Source of the DNA: Mantamonas sphyraenae
Lineage: Eukaryota; CRuMs; Mantamonadidae
Length of the DNA stretch: 64,000 bases
NCBI GenBank assembly: GCA_026936335.1
Contig: JAPMXV010000030.1
Span: forward strand, 124,001 to 188,000
Direction: 5' to 3'
Part shown: positions 51,762 to 63,918 of the stretch, piece by piece
Position numbering within the stretch: position 1 is the first letter of the stretch
Layout of the letters: each line of letters opens with the position of its first letter
The notes under the pieces: generated by a model
Database searches by the model: none
What the model saw: the letters and a program-made list of their open reading frames with translations, nothing else
Told to the model about the DNA's origin: nothing
Made by a program: the position numbers and the translations under genes

Positions 51762-54700
51762 TCAGTTGGCGACCAGCTTCAAGGTACCCACGGTGACACG
51801 CTTGGGCTTGTTTGCACCCTCCTCCTTCGTCTTCTTCTTGTACAGCTTGCGGTAGGTGTCTTGCCATGTCTGGCCTTCGTGAGGCTCCTCCAGTCCAAAC
51901 TCAAACTCGGTGCGATGGGCCCAGATAAGTTCCTCCTCCAGCAGCTCGTCCCACTCCATGCACACGGAACGAATGTTGCCAAGTTTCCACCCTGGGAGGA
52001 AAGAGAAGATGCGCACGATGATCTCGATGGGGATGAGCTGGAAAAAGTCGGTTGCGTCGCCCGGCTGCATGGTAGGGAAACCATTGCGGATCTGCTTCTT
52101 GAGGTTCATGTTGGGGATGACGACGGTGTGGCGCATCTTTTGGCCAGTCATTGGGGATACACTCTTGCTCTTGAGCCAGCGCAGGATGGCCTTGCGCTCG
52201 TAGGTGTAGCCGTCGGAGCAGAAAACCGGATCGGTCATGATCTGCTTGCTGAGCGGACACAGGAAGCTCGTGACGTCCAAAGGCACCGCCTGCTTCTTGC
52301 GCCTGCGTGCAATCATGTCCATCAGCGACTCGCCCTCCAAGTGATTGAAGCGCTTGCTTCGTCCTGCGACGTGTCCGTCGTCGCTGTCGCTGCCGCTTCC
52401 ACTGCTGCTGCTGCTGCTGCCTCCACTGCTTCCACTGCTGCTGCTTCCAGATGAGGAACCGATGGCACGGTTGGAGCCTGAGTATCCACTTGCGGCTCCG
52501 CCCAGGCTGAGCTCCTTGCCCGTAGAATTGTCCTCGAGCAGGTGCGAGGTGCTAATGGTGCCAATTTCCTCGTCAAAGGTGTCGCTGACAATGAGCTTGC
52601 GCTTGGGTACACCCAGAGAAGACATCATGCCAGCAAAGCGGCGCAGCTCGGACTCGAGTGTGTCGATGTAGGCTTGCTGACGTGTGATTTCCCGCTCGCT
52701 TTCTTTGAGCAGCTTCTCGAGCTCGGCTACCGTGCGGTGCTGGTTCTGCTGCACCTTGTTCTTGATCAACTGGCAACGTTCGCCGAATCGCAGGGTGGAC
52801 AGCGTCTCCTCTGCGTTGTAGGTGCTGGGCGAGCAGCAGATGATCAGCACCGTGCGCGCGTTGCCACCAAGCGAGTTTTTCAAGATGCGCGTGAGCTTGG
52901 AGTCACGGTACTGGATGTGTCGCTTCTTGCCCATGGATACCTCTGCGAGACCGTAGATGACCTGCGACAGAGCAAGCAGCGAGGTGTTGATGTTCTGCGC
53001 CTCCTTCAAGCGCTGACCCACAGCCTCGGTCTTGCTGACCTTTTCCGAGCCGGCAAGGTCGACCAGGTACATTTGCGACGTTTTGGTCACCTTTGTGCCC
53101 AGCTCGTGCTTGTTGACGCTGATCAGAAAGATGGCGTGGCTTCGTGAGCTGTCAAAGTTGGACTCTGTGCAACGGAAGGAGGGCGGGGGTGGTGGGAGAT
53201 TGGACGGATGAACCGAGTCAGTAATCACATGTGTGTGTGTGTGTGTGTGTGAAGTGAAGTGAAGGGGAGGGGAGGGGAGGGGCGATTGGCCCTGCTGGGA
53301 AACGGCTTGTCACGTACTCGTGGCGGCAACAGTGCGGTTCATCAGGCCAACCTTCATCACGCGAAGGACCTCGTCCACGTTACCGACGCGCACTTCAGTG
53401 GCGTCTGTGATGTATGTGCCGCGCTTTGAATTTTGGCGGATGATCAGCTTGCGCTTGATGTCGGCTGCGTGTGTGATGAGCGGAGAGTGTCAGCAGTCGC
53501 ATACGAGCCAGTGGGCCGTTCCACATGGATCCAAACGTACTGTTGATGAGGTCACGCAGCTTCTCCATGTAAATCTCGATGTAGGAGACGCGGACTTCGT
53601 AGTGGTACTTTTCCGGATCGGCATAGCGGATGGTTTCAAACATCTCGCGAAGCAGACGTGGGACGACACCCTGCAGGGAAGCATCCATGAGGCCACGGTC
53701 CACCTTGCGGTGGTCGTCAAAGCCGTACCCCTGCATGGTGAAGGTTTTGCCAGAGCCGGTCTGGCCATACGCCATAATGGCCGCATTGAAGCCGTTCATG
53801 ACCGACTCGATCAGAGGCCGACCAGCCATGGCGTACACTTGCTCCTGGGTCGAGGAAGAAGGAAACACGTGGGTGTACTCAAAGGTGTAGTGACGGGAGC
53901 CGCTCGATTTCTGTGGGAGTCCAAAGAGTGAGTTTGCGACAGCGCAGGACAGGGCGTGTTGTGCGACGACAGAGAGTGTGAGCGACTGCGCGCACATGGT
54001 TGCATGGGTCATGTGGAGGAAAGACACACGTACGTCATGGTCCAGCGACACCACGCGTGGGTTTTCGTCGTCAAAGGTGATGCAGTTGATACCGCCCTCC
54101 TTGATCTCCTTTCCGCTCTCGGGCCTGTGGTCACGGCGGTGTGCGGCATGAGAAAGGATGTGAGCACTGTGCACATAGGTCTATGGGCAGGTGTATCGCC
54201 TTCCTGTCTCTGTTTGTATGCTGTACGTACCGGAAGCGGCAAAACACAGAGACGGCTTCTTCGCCCTTGTTGGGGCGTGGCTTGGCCACCTCCTTTCCCT
54301 TTCCCTTTCCCTTGCCCCTTGCCTTGCCCTTGCCTTTGGACCTGTCCTTGCCCTTGCCCTTACGCACACGCGAGTCGTCTGCCACCTCCACGTCCAGGTC
54401 TGCTTCGTCGTCGTCGTCGTATTCGTAGCCGTCGCCAAAGTCGAATCCTTTCCCGTACTTTTGCTGCAGCGCCAACATCTCTTCACTCATGTCAGCAGAC
54501 ATGCTGCGCTGACGCTGCAACTTGTTCTTTCCATTACGTGCCAGAGGCGGAGACTGCGACGTCGATCGCTCCTGCAACGGCTGCCATAGGTGCCTGCAGA
54601 GGATACGAGTTTGAACAAAAAGTGTCAGCACAAGCAAACCCACCACCCATCGTTCTCCCGTCCCCACAACGTACCGAGGCAGAGCAGCAATGCATTGAGC

Positions 54701-55061
54701 AACGCAATGGTGTTTGTCATGTGTCAGGATCATGTGTACGGAGTGAGGGAAGCAACGTGTGTGCTGGGCACTGTGTTTGCCCAGGCGCAAGAAACGGTTC
54801 CGAATTCGCAGCCGCGTGTTATCGGCGCCCCGTACGCACGCAGGAGACAGTGTGCAACGTCATGCCCTTTGCCCCAGGCCAACTTACAGTGCCAGGCGTA
54901 GATCCCGAGTCATATCCGCCTCCCATGGGTCCGTCGTCGTCGTCAAACTCGATAATGTCGTCGTGTGTCGTGTCGAGGTCGCTGTCGTCCAGGTCCATCT
55001 GCTGGAGTGGAGGCCCCATGGAGTCGGAGTCGAAAGAAGATGCGGATGCAACAGTCGTCAT
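51762..55061 (-). CDS. Kinesin motor fused to U-box and F-box domains
   Basis: Minus-strand exons 55061-54888, 54580-54231, 54124-54034, 53910-53541, 53464-53318 and 53164-51762, 844 residues. The acidic N-terminus and a KGKGK tract precede a complete motor: VFCRFRPESGKE, P-loop AYGQTGSGKTFTMQG, switch I SSRSHAIF, switch II VDLAGSE, and KLTRILKNSLGGNARTVLI. After the neck and a coiled coil comes a Ser/Gly linker. Then FLCPLSKQIMTDPVFCSDGY, TYERKAILRWL and SPMTGQKM form a U-box (E3 ligase). FQLIPIEIIVRIFSFLPGWK with MEWDEL then forms an F-box-like helix set. The motor looks catalytically intact. A motor carrying ubiquitin-ligase modules is unusual. The exon-2 acceptor (54580) is the least certain splice site. 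Confidence 0.88.
53231..53250. repeat. (TG)n microsatellite and GGGGA-type tract
   Basis: A (GT)10 run inside a kinesin intron, followed by purine-rich GAGGGGAGGGGAGGGG at ~53263-53282. Confidence 0.85.
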
Positions 55062-55152
55062 GGCCACGGTGTGATGGGAAGCGGCTGTGTGCGACGGAAA
55101 CAAGGGATTTGGTTGGCCGGTCTCGCGCCAGCGCCAGCCACGCCAAAAAAGC
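55062..55152. promoter_or_regulatory. Bidirectional promoter interval (kinesin / PRR5-like)
   Basis: 91 bp between divergent start codons. No TATA box is evident. An A-rich CCAAAAAAGC lies immediately before the plus-strand ATG. Confidence 0.4.
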
Positions 55153-56390
55153 ATGTCGGGCCAGCGAAAACTGTCGCTGATTGGAGGAGGGAGCCAATCG
55201 GGACTGAAAACCAACCTGCAGCGGTCTGTGTTTGGTGGAAACACAGACAGCCACTGGGAAAAGGTGTCGGCAAACGTGCACGATGTGTTTCAGAACCACA
55301 AACCTGCGGACGACGTCGAAACACTCAATCAGATCATGGTGTATGTGCAAGTGGGGTGCCAAGGAACAAAAGCAAGCGAGGGCTCACCCCGGAGTGCACA
55401 CACACACACCACACACGCACACAGACAAATCCTGCAGAAGAAGCAGCCGAACGTGCTGGTCAACGAGTTTACATCGCTCTTGGCCTTTGAACTCAAGGTA
55501 GATGACGCTGCAGCGACAGTGGCGCGATCCGTCCTGGTTCCTCTCGCGGTTTGGCGTGACTGACACCATGTTTCCACCACAGAGCGTGCGCACAACGCTG
55601 ACAAAGGCAGCGAGCAATGGTGGGTTCCGCGTGGAAGTGGGCAAAGATGTACTGCAGCGACGCGTGGGGCACACAGATGGACAGCTGACACAAGAGGGTA
55701 CGCGGCATTACAATGATGCGTGGCACACGGGTGTACACAGGGCGCGACGACTTTGTCAACGCCATGCAGGACGAGTGGGGGACGTACTTTTCAGAGGCAG
55801 GTTGAGCAAAAAAGAAGCCCTCGGTCCCCAAACGCACGTGAGAGGCACGCAGGAGACTGACACATGGACGAGGACCTCTGCACATGCACACGCTCCTCCA
55901 CACAGGTCGTGCCGTATCTGCAGGCCATCTTTCTACCTCTGGACCAGCTGTTTGCGGAGCAGAGCAGCAGCACAAGCAGCAGCTGGAGCAGCTCTGCGGA
56001 ACAGCTCACCGTGCAGCTGTTGTGCTTCCAGGCCTTTCGCGACAAGGTGCTCCTCTCCAGCGTGCTCACATCCCACCTTGAAGACTTTGTACAGGGCCAC
56101 ACTACGTTCCCACCACGGTAAGGGCGCCCCACCCCAAGCACGGTGTGCTTCCTGACACACCACTGACACGGACACCATCCAACCACGCGTTGTTCTGCCT
56201 CTTTTGCCACCCCCCCCCCCCCCCCCCCTCCCCACCCATCCCCAGTGTGCGCCAAATGGTCGAGCTGCTGCGACGACTCAACTTGAACGACGAGAACGAG
56301 GCTGTGTTGGACGACTTTTTCTCCGACTACCTGGCCCATCAGGTGCCCGAGGCGTGGCGATCCAAGGCGTTCAAGAAGAAGAGCAAGTGA
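55153..56390 (+). CDS. PRR5/Protor-like TORC2 subunit (HbrB domain)
   Basis: Six exons: 55153-55340, 55425-55497, 55583-55697, 55741-55796, 55906-56117 and 56246-56390, 262 residues. The central region matches the HbrB/Protor core: HDVFQNHKPADDVETLNQIM, VNEFTSLLAFELK, DEWGTYFSEVVPYLQAIFLP, LDQLF, and LQLLCFQAFRDKVLL-type helices. In PRR5 the equivalent block is WxFFFSDVLPxLQAIFYP. The family associates with Rictor in TOR complex 2. To keep WGTYFSE-VVPYLQ in frame, intron 4 must start at GCAGGT (55797), i.e. a GC-AG intron. Intron 3 is only 43 nt. The last intron holds a run of 19 C. The stop is 22 bp before the next gene's ATG. Confidence 0.82.
56210..56228. repeat. Poly(C) run
   Basis: Nineteen consecutive C residues in the last intron of the PRR5-like gene, just before its acceptor; likely length-variable. 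Confidence 0.85.
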
Positions 56391-56412
56391 TGGATGCAAG
56401 AGAGAAGGGAGA

Positions 56413-59400
56413 ATGAAGGAATGGTTGATGACAATGGTGGTCCATGCGCTGGCCCAGGCAGAGGAAATGTCTGCTCAGCAGTTGCTGCAGCAACTGGCCA
56501 ACTCGCTGGCCATGATGATCCCTTCATCATCCAGCGAACGGTCACCCGTCAATGCTGTGCGTGAGTCGCGTGCTGAGCACCATGAGTTTGAGCTGTTGGA
56601 GGACTTTGTACAGGAGTTTCGCGAGTGGCGGCAGTTCACCCAGTTCCAGGCCACGGACGACGGCCAGCTGCTGCCCCAGAGCCGCAGCGGCGTGCGTCTC
56701 GAGGTGTCCGGCATGCTTGTTTCCAGTGGAGACGACGACGACGACGACGAAGAGGACGTGGTCACCGCCCTTCAGGGGTTTCCCGGGTTTGTGGACGCCG
56801 AGGACGAAGTCGAAGCCCAGTTCAAACCCACCCCGAGCCCGCCCCCTCCTCAGCAGGGCACACACACGTCTCCACAACACACACACACCTCGCCTCGTGG
56901 TGGAGCCTCCCTTCTCATGCCGCAGGCGGACGCAGAGGGCCAGGGAGGCTCGCACGTGGCGCACAGCCGCCACGAGCGGTTGGCCAAACTGGCAAACGCC
57001 ACAAACGGACACGTGCAGACACACGAGGAGCAGCAGGAACAACAAACGCATGCTCAGGTGGTCATCAGCGATAACGAGGCCAGCGAGGTGGACAGTGACG
57101 AGGAGGAAGAGGAGTATGGCTCGTACGACGACGACTTTGACGACGAAGACGAAGAGGAGCAACTTCACTCTCGACGCAAGTCGCTGCTCGTCTCTTCCCT
57201 CTCTTCGGAGCACAGCTTGGACGAAGCCATCGAGTTGCACGCCACCTCGCGTCACTCCATGATGCTGGCCACGCCGCAGCGCACACGCACGCCGTTGAAC
57301 GCGTCGCTGAGCAGTTCCGGCAGCGCCGAGGAGTCTCAGGCCATGTTTCACACAATCCTGCACCTTATCGCAACCAACCGCATCGGATCAGAGCAGTGGC
57401 TCGAACGTTCTGACTACACACACAAGTGGCGCATTGTACAGGTGTTGCGTGTGTTGACACGCGACGAAACACTACGCGTACGTTGCTCACAACGACCCAG
57501 ACACACACACACACACACCACTGACAGCTTTTGCTTCCGTCCCCCCACCCCCTACCTATCCATACACAGGCCGAGTTTGTACAGACAAGCGCACTGGCCC
57601 TGCTGCTGCAGCTCTACCAGGAGCTTGCGCTGGAGCACCTGAGCAACGGCGAGCAGCAACTGTGTGTGATGGAGATCCTGAGCGACATCAGCTGTAGGTT
57701 GGGATGGAAAGTGAGCTGTGCCATCGCGCAATGTTTGCATGTGTCGTGTGTGGGGATGCACTGACAACAACCAACAACCAATGACACAGCCATCCTGAGG
57801 CACCTGTCGCGCGACGACGGCAGCCGCGACGCAGTGGTTGTACAGGGAGCACACGTGGCCATGGTGCAGCTTCTGCGCACAAACGACGCTGTGATTCTGC
57901 AGCAGGTGTTGTCCTCGCTCATCCATCTTGCCTCTGCGTCGCCTGAGCTGTGCGAAGAGATTGCAGGCTTGGATCCGGCCGAGATCCTGCTGCGCTTTGT
58001 GCACGAGTACCCACTGCAGTTCAAAGTGCTTGCTGCGGATCTCGTGCACATCCTCAGCAGCAGCAGCAACATGCAACAGAGTGTGATCCAGTGCGAGGGC
58101 CTGGCCATCATTCTGAGCTGTCTGCACAACGGCGACATCGACCTGCTGGCCTCACTGACAGCCACCCTGGCCCAATTGGCAGCCAACACCGAATACGCCC
58201 TGAGCATGCAACGATTTGGTGCCGTGCCATTGCTCCTGAGCCTCATCACCCCTGATCGTCACCAACATTATCTGCCCGAAGACGCACCGGTGATGACATA
58301 CATCTGCACCACTCTTGCACTGCTGGCCCACGACGACTCCATCTCCACAGAAATCAAGCGGTCGAACGGCATCTACGTGCTGGGCATGCTGCTGGTGTCG
58401 CCCACATGGGACATTGTCGATGCACGATCGCCGGAACAGCACGCTCGATTCAACGTGCGTGCCAACGCCGCACGCGCCCTGCGCATCCTGTGGAGCCTGG
58501 AGCGCAATCGGAAAAAGTTCCGGCGTGTGTTTGACCACCAGACCTTTTGCCTGTTTGCAGACATGGGCCAGTACACGATGGCGTTGGAGCCGGCTGTGGA
58601 GTTTGCCAAACACGTGCGCGAGCTGTCTGTGAGCAAGAGTGCAAGCGTGCGCAATGGCTTTGTAGAGATCGACTACTTGCGCGGATCGTCGCAACGCAAG
58701 GTGCAGGAGTTTTCCATTGTCGAGGTGTTGGGTAAGGGCGCATTCGGCTGTGTGTACTTGGTCACCACGGGGGATACATCGTATGCCATGAAAGAGCTGC
58801 CCTTGTCGCTGGTGGAGGTGTTTGGCACTTCCGACACGGACGTGCGCTCCTCGGTGACGCAGATGACGTCCGAGGTCGACGTCCTCAGCTCCCTCGACCA
58901 TCCCAACATCGTCAAGTTTTTCAAGTCGTTTGCCCACGAGGGCCACATGTACATTGTGATGGAGCTTGTTCAGGGCTCGTCGCTGTTGGAGTTTATCCAG
59001 CATCACAGCGAGCAGGGGGGCCGCGTGCCCGAGCGGCAAATCTGGGCTATTTTCGTGCAGATCTGCTTGGCACTGCGGTACATGCACACACAGAAGAACG
59101 TGACGCACCGTGACTTGACACCGTCGAACATCATGGTGCAGAGCGACAAGGACACGGGAGGCATGCAGGTCAAATTGACGGACTTTGGCCTGGCACGGCA
59201 AAAGAACACCGAAAACAGCGTCATGGAATCGGTGGTGGGTACCATCAGCTACTCGTGCCCGGAAATTGTCAAGCACGAACCATACAACAGCAAGGCCGAC
59301 GTGTGGGCTCTAGGCTGCATCCTGTACCAGCTGGCAACGGGCTCGCCTCCGTTTGGCGGCGGCAACATCTTTGCAGTGGCTCAGAACATTGTGGCGGCCA

Positions 59401-60245
59401 ACTACGAGCCCATTCCCGACGACACATTTTCCGACACGCTTGTGCAGGAGGTGGTGGCTGCTTGTCTGACGCCAGACAAGGAAGAACGTGCAGACATCCT
59501 TCGAGTGTGCCACATGATCACCGACCACATCATGGGTGAATTGGACGCTTGCACACAGAGGCTACGCTCTCTCAAGGCGGAAAACGAGTACCTGCGATCG
59601 GCTGCAGGGTCGTCGTCATCGTCGTCATCGTCGTCGTCTGCCTCTTCGTCCATGCATCGGATGGCGTCGTCGGGCAGCATCGACCAGCAGCGACGATTCA
59701 GCCAGGCGTCTGTGTCGAGTGTGACGTCGCAGCAGAGTGCAGCGGCGCTGGTGCGCATGTCGCCGGCCAAGGTACAGCAAATCCACGACCCGATTTCGGA
59801 TTTGCTGGGCCAGCTGAGCAAGATCATGTTTGTGACGCAGTTGCCGCCGTCCATGGAACGCGATCCAAACAGGCGGCTGGTGGAAAAGTACAAACGGTAC
59901 CTGTTTGCGCGTCACAAGAACAAGACTGTGGACTTGAAGCAGGAGCTGAACCGTCTCCTGATTGGATCGCAGGAAATGGTGGATGTGGACTTTGGGACGC
60001 AAGTGGGAGGTCGCAACACGCCTTCTCGTCTGGGTGAGCTTGGCAACACAGAGGCGGCCGTGCTCATGGCCAACTCGCCGAGTGTGTCGACGCCGCGGGC
60101 AGGTTCACGTGCAAGCCAGCTCGCGCAAGAGAGCAGCTCAGCCAGCTCACCGAGTGTGGCGGTTGCCCCGTCGCAGTTTCTCACCTACGAGGAGCTGCGA
60201 CATGTGATTGAGACGGTGCTTCATCAAAATGGATTCTATGATTGA
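56413..60245 (+). CDS. NEK10: NEK10-like kinase with armadillo repeats
   Basis: Exons 56413-57477, 57570-57693 and 57790-60245, 1,214 residues. A disordered acidic N-terminus (~1-330) leads to armadillo-type helices (AEFVQTSALALLLQLYQELA, VQGAHVAMVQLL, LIHLASASPELCEEIAG, AATLAQLAANTEYAL-like). The kinase has VLGKGAFGCVYLV, the beta3 Lys in YAMKELPLS, and VTHRDLTPSNIMVQSD, in which HRDLTP replaces HRDLKP as in NEK10. It also has DFGLARQK and GTISYSCPEIVKHEPYNSKA. A distal domain matches the NEK10 tail: KVQQIHDPISDLLGQLSKIM, FVTQLPPSMERD, and FLTYEELRHVIETVLHQNGF. ARM repeats N-terminal to the kinase are the NEK10 signature; the protein functions in ciliogenesis and checkpoint signalling. The ATG is 22 bp from the upstream stop, and the gene ends 5 bp from the convergent stop. 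Confidence 0.93.
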
Positions 60246-60250
60246 GATGA

Positions 60251-63238
60251 TCATGCGTCCAGGTTTTCCAACAAGTCAAACATGATGCCCTCACGCTCTT
60301 CGTCCGAAATGTCACGCTTTGGCGGTGCTTTCTCGACCGCCATTGCATCCCGTGTGCCAAGCGACGAACCTGTTGTCGTCGCTTTTGGTTTGTCGTTGCT
60401 TTCAGTTTCCATTGGATCATCATGTGCAGAGGACGAAGAGGTCGTGGTTGCTGCTTCATCATGTTTCTCCTCTGTTGTTGCTTCTGCTGCCGCTTCTGCT
60501 TCTGCTGCTGCTTCTGCTTCTGCTTCTGCTTCTGCTGCTGCTGCTGCTTCTGCTGCCGCTTCTGCTTCTGCTGCCGCTTCTGCTGCTGCCCTCCTCGTGT
60601 TGCGGGTTCTTGTCGACGAGGATGTGGTCACAGTGGACCTGGTCGGAGGCACGGTAGGCTTTACCTGCCTAGTCCTGATGTTCTGGCGCACTGCCAGGGG
60701 AACATCAGACACAATGGCCCACAGGTAGATCTCGGAAGGATGAACGGTGGAATGGTCCACAGCGCGTGCAATGCGACCATCGATGGTGGGCTTGAGAAGT
60801 GTGGAGGGCATGACGGTGACATGCACGCCTGTGCTGGCTGAGGAATTGTACAACCCCATGTCGTTGGTGGCCAGGTGGTGTGCGATGCGGTGATAGTCCC
60901 TGCGAACTGTGGAGCGTGTGGGAAGCAGCAACATGAGCTCACAGATGGTCTGATCATACGCAGGCACTCCCATCCAGACCGAGTTGAAGTTCAGGAACTT
61001 GCTGCCCAGGATTGCAGAGTGTTGCTCGCGCAGGGGCGTAAACGCAAAGGCAACCATGTTGGGCACGGTCTCGCCGCGCATTTGCAAGGTGCCGGCCCAC
61101 ACCAGCTCGGTCATGTTGGACAGCTGGGACGGGGGCACGCTGAACACCGAGTCGATCATGGTGCGCACAAACACCCCGTTGTCGAGGTCGTGACCCTTTC
61201 GTTGCGGTTTGATGACCCCCGACGAGGTGTTGATCACCTCTGTCCTGTACAGGCGCTCGGGCAAGAAGAGGTTGGCCACGGAGCGCAGGATGCCCTGTGC
61301 AGCGCGCGGCTGTGTGTGCACATACTCGCTCAAGGGCACGCGGCAGACGTCGATGCGACGTCGGGCCAGTTCGGACAGTTCAGTGCCCTTGAGCAAACAC
61401 TCGCGACATTGCGGCGTCGCGTCGCTGTCGCCCAACAGCGAGGAAGCGTCGATCGTGTGAACGTCTTCCACTGAGGCAAGGGTGGCCAGCTGGGTGGCAC
61501 AGCAAACGTGCACGGGTTTGCTGCAGGTGGCACAGGGGTCAATGGAGGCCACTGTGCGTCTGTCATTGCTACTCTGGCGCACGCGTCCCCGCTCGTAGCA
61601 GATGGTGCACCAGGCCGAATCCTTGCGTGTGCACACGCCGCACGTGAACGAGGTCGAGCGGAGCAGCCGTTCGTGCCGTTCCCTCACCAATACCGCCGCA
61701 TCGCCCTGGTAGCTGTCCGCATCCTTCTCTGTGTCCACCACGCACACCTCGTTGTCCATCCCATTTGTGAGGTCGTTGTCATCGCCTGCGTCACGCAAGA
61801 CATTGCTCATGAGCTGCGCGCACGTCGGGTGGAAGGCCAGGTGGCACGAGTCGCATGTGACCAGATGGTTCTCTGGCAACCATTGGTCGGTAACATGCGG
61901 TGCTGTAAACTGGTTGCACTGGTGACACACACACGCGCTGCACTTGAACACAGCCGTCTCGAGGTTGAGTTCTGCTGGCAGGTGCAACCCTGGCATGCAT
62001 CCGACATGATAGTACAGCTCACAGTCGGAACACAGCACCACGTCGCGATCGTGTGCGCTGCCTTTGCCGCACGCTGCACATCGACACTGCTCACAAACCA
62101 TCCCGACAAACCCGTCGTCGCCGTCGTCCTCCTCTCCCTCACTCACGGGCAACCCAGGCACGCGTGCACGCAGAGGCTCCGGATGCGACGCGTCAAAGCA
62201 GTCGCGATGGTAGGCCACCTGGCATACGCGGCAGGTGTCCAGGGGGCGCTCGGATGTTGCTGGCTCGCCGCACTCGCGGCACAGACACTGGGGACACTTC
62301 CAATCTGCACGAGAGCCTCCATGCAGGTCCATCGTAGCGGTGTGGAGGCAATCCTCGTGGTAAATGCCCAGGCAATGGCTGCAGGTGATGCAGCGGTCGA
62401 GCTTGCTTCGTTTTCCGCACACATTGCACTCACACTTTTCGCAGAACCAGCGCTTGCCTGAGGCCAGTTTCACAGGTGTGGGCAGGCACGCAACGTGGAA
62501 TTCGGTGGAACAGCTGCAACAGGTGACTGTGGACGGCCGGCTTCCTGATGACGAGTTCAGCGGCGATGTGTGGTCGCTGCATCGAGGACACGGCTGTCCT
62601 TGCATGTCGATTCCTGAGGTTTTAAGTGGGGCCACCTCTGTGCCCCATGCTGGACTGGGAGGCCGGATGGAGACGGGCAGAAAGTCGTACATGTTGTACG
62701 GGTTGCCGTCGACCGCAGGCAGCTGGCGAAGCTGCTTTGTCAGCTGCAGCGGCGACACGTCCATGTCAACATCGCGCTTTTCCAAATCCAGGCGCATGCT
62801 GCGAGGTACAGACAGCCACACCCGCTCCATGTTCCCTCCTTCCGTGTTTGTTGGCACTTTGGTTGGGTTGATCTGCACCGACGGCACAGGCACGTCCGAG
62901 TGCCCTCCCATTGCACCCGCAGGAATGGACTCCTTGTAATCCAGCGTCCTCCCCCTTGCTGGTTGATTCGACGATGCTTTCTTCCTGTTGTCCTGCCAGG
63001 TTGTGCTCGCCGAATCCACCGTCACACCACTGATGTCCGGCGTTTCGCCAAACATGGCCATCAGCGCATCGTCCATGATGGCTGGGTCGACACCCAGTCC
63101 GTCCTCGCCCAAGTCGAAGGAACTCGCTGCCTCGGAGAAATCCGCTTCGGACAGAGACGCCTCGTACGGGTTGCCTGAGTACGGAATCGAAGCGCTGGCG
63201 CTGCCGTTGCTGTTTGCGCGAGGAAACACCTGCGCTGC

Positions 63239-63288
<50 letters not shown>

Positions 63289-63918
63289 ACTGGTGTGATG
63301 GTGGCGATGCTTCTTTGGCGCATACCGCCATACGTGCTGGTTAGTCTTGGACACCACAGCATAGCGCACAGCAGCGAGGGTGTCCATGAGCGGATCGTCG
63401 CGGCGGTCTTCGAGATTGAGATCTTGCTGCAGCTGATACGTGTACCTGCGCAACCTGGGCACTGTGCGCGACTCGGTGCACCGCGGACAAAACCAGTTGC
63501 CCTCGGGGACATGGATGAGCTCGGGCACCAAACAGTCCGTGTGGTACGCCTGGTCGCAAAAGTCGCACAGCAGCAACTTTTCTGTGCGGTCGTCGGTGAG
63601 ACACACCTGGCAGTGCTGTGGCAAGGCAACGATGGTGAGTGTCCAATGCACTACAAAGTCAAGCCCCTTCTCTGGTGTGCGTCCAACTTACGTGCGGATG
63701 AAAGCGGTAGGAAAAGGGATAGAACCAGGGCACCAAACCAGTAGGCCCCTCGGCACTCATCCCTCCCACCCAGTGCACCTCGACATATTCTGACGTCACC
63801 TTTGTGTTGGATGGGATGCTTTCCAAGCTCAACAGGTTTGCAATCTCTGCTTGCTTCATCGTCACCGTCTCTTCGGTGACAATTGTGGATTTGTGTCCGT
63901 CAAGCGCGACTGCCACCC
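60251..63918 (-). CDS. Multi-PHD-finger chromatin protein (5' end outside the window)
   Basis: Minus-strand exons visible: 63918-63692, 63615-63334 and 63229-60251, all phase-consistent, ~1,160 residues. The first exon enters in phase 1 from an acceptor at 63919, so the gene extends beyond or close to the window edge. PHD 1 is CQVCLTDDRTEKLLLCDFCD, then AYHTDCL and NWFCPRC. At least four more Cys/His clusters follow at ~62.6-61.8 kb (CCSCSTEFHVACL; CNVCGKRSKLDRCITCSHCL; CRVCQVAYHRDC; CSDCELYYHVGCM; CDSCHLAFHPTC), and an extended PHD-like cluster at ~61.7-61.4 kb. The region near 61.3-60.8 kb could be FYRN/FYRC, but this is weak. The tail is Ala/Glu-rich and charged. It resembles trithorax/MLL-type readers of histone tails; no SET domain is in the window. 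Confidence 0.8.
63241..63288. repeat. (GCT)16 / (CAG)16 trinucleotide repeat
   Basis: Sixteen uninterrupted GCT units. On the minus strand they fall inside the predicted intron 63333-63230 of the PHD gene (donor GTATGG). If that intron is retained they encode poly-Ser continuing HHHT. Confidence 0.9.
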
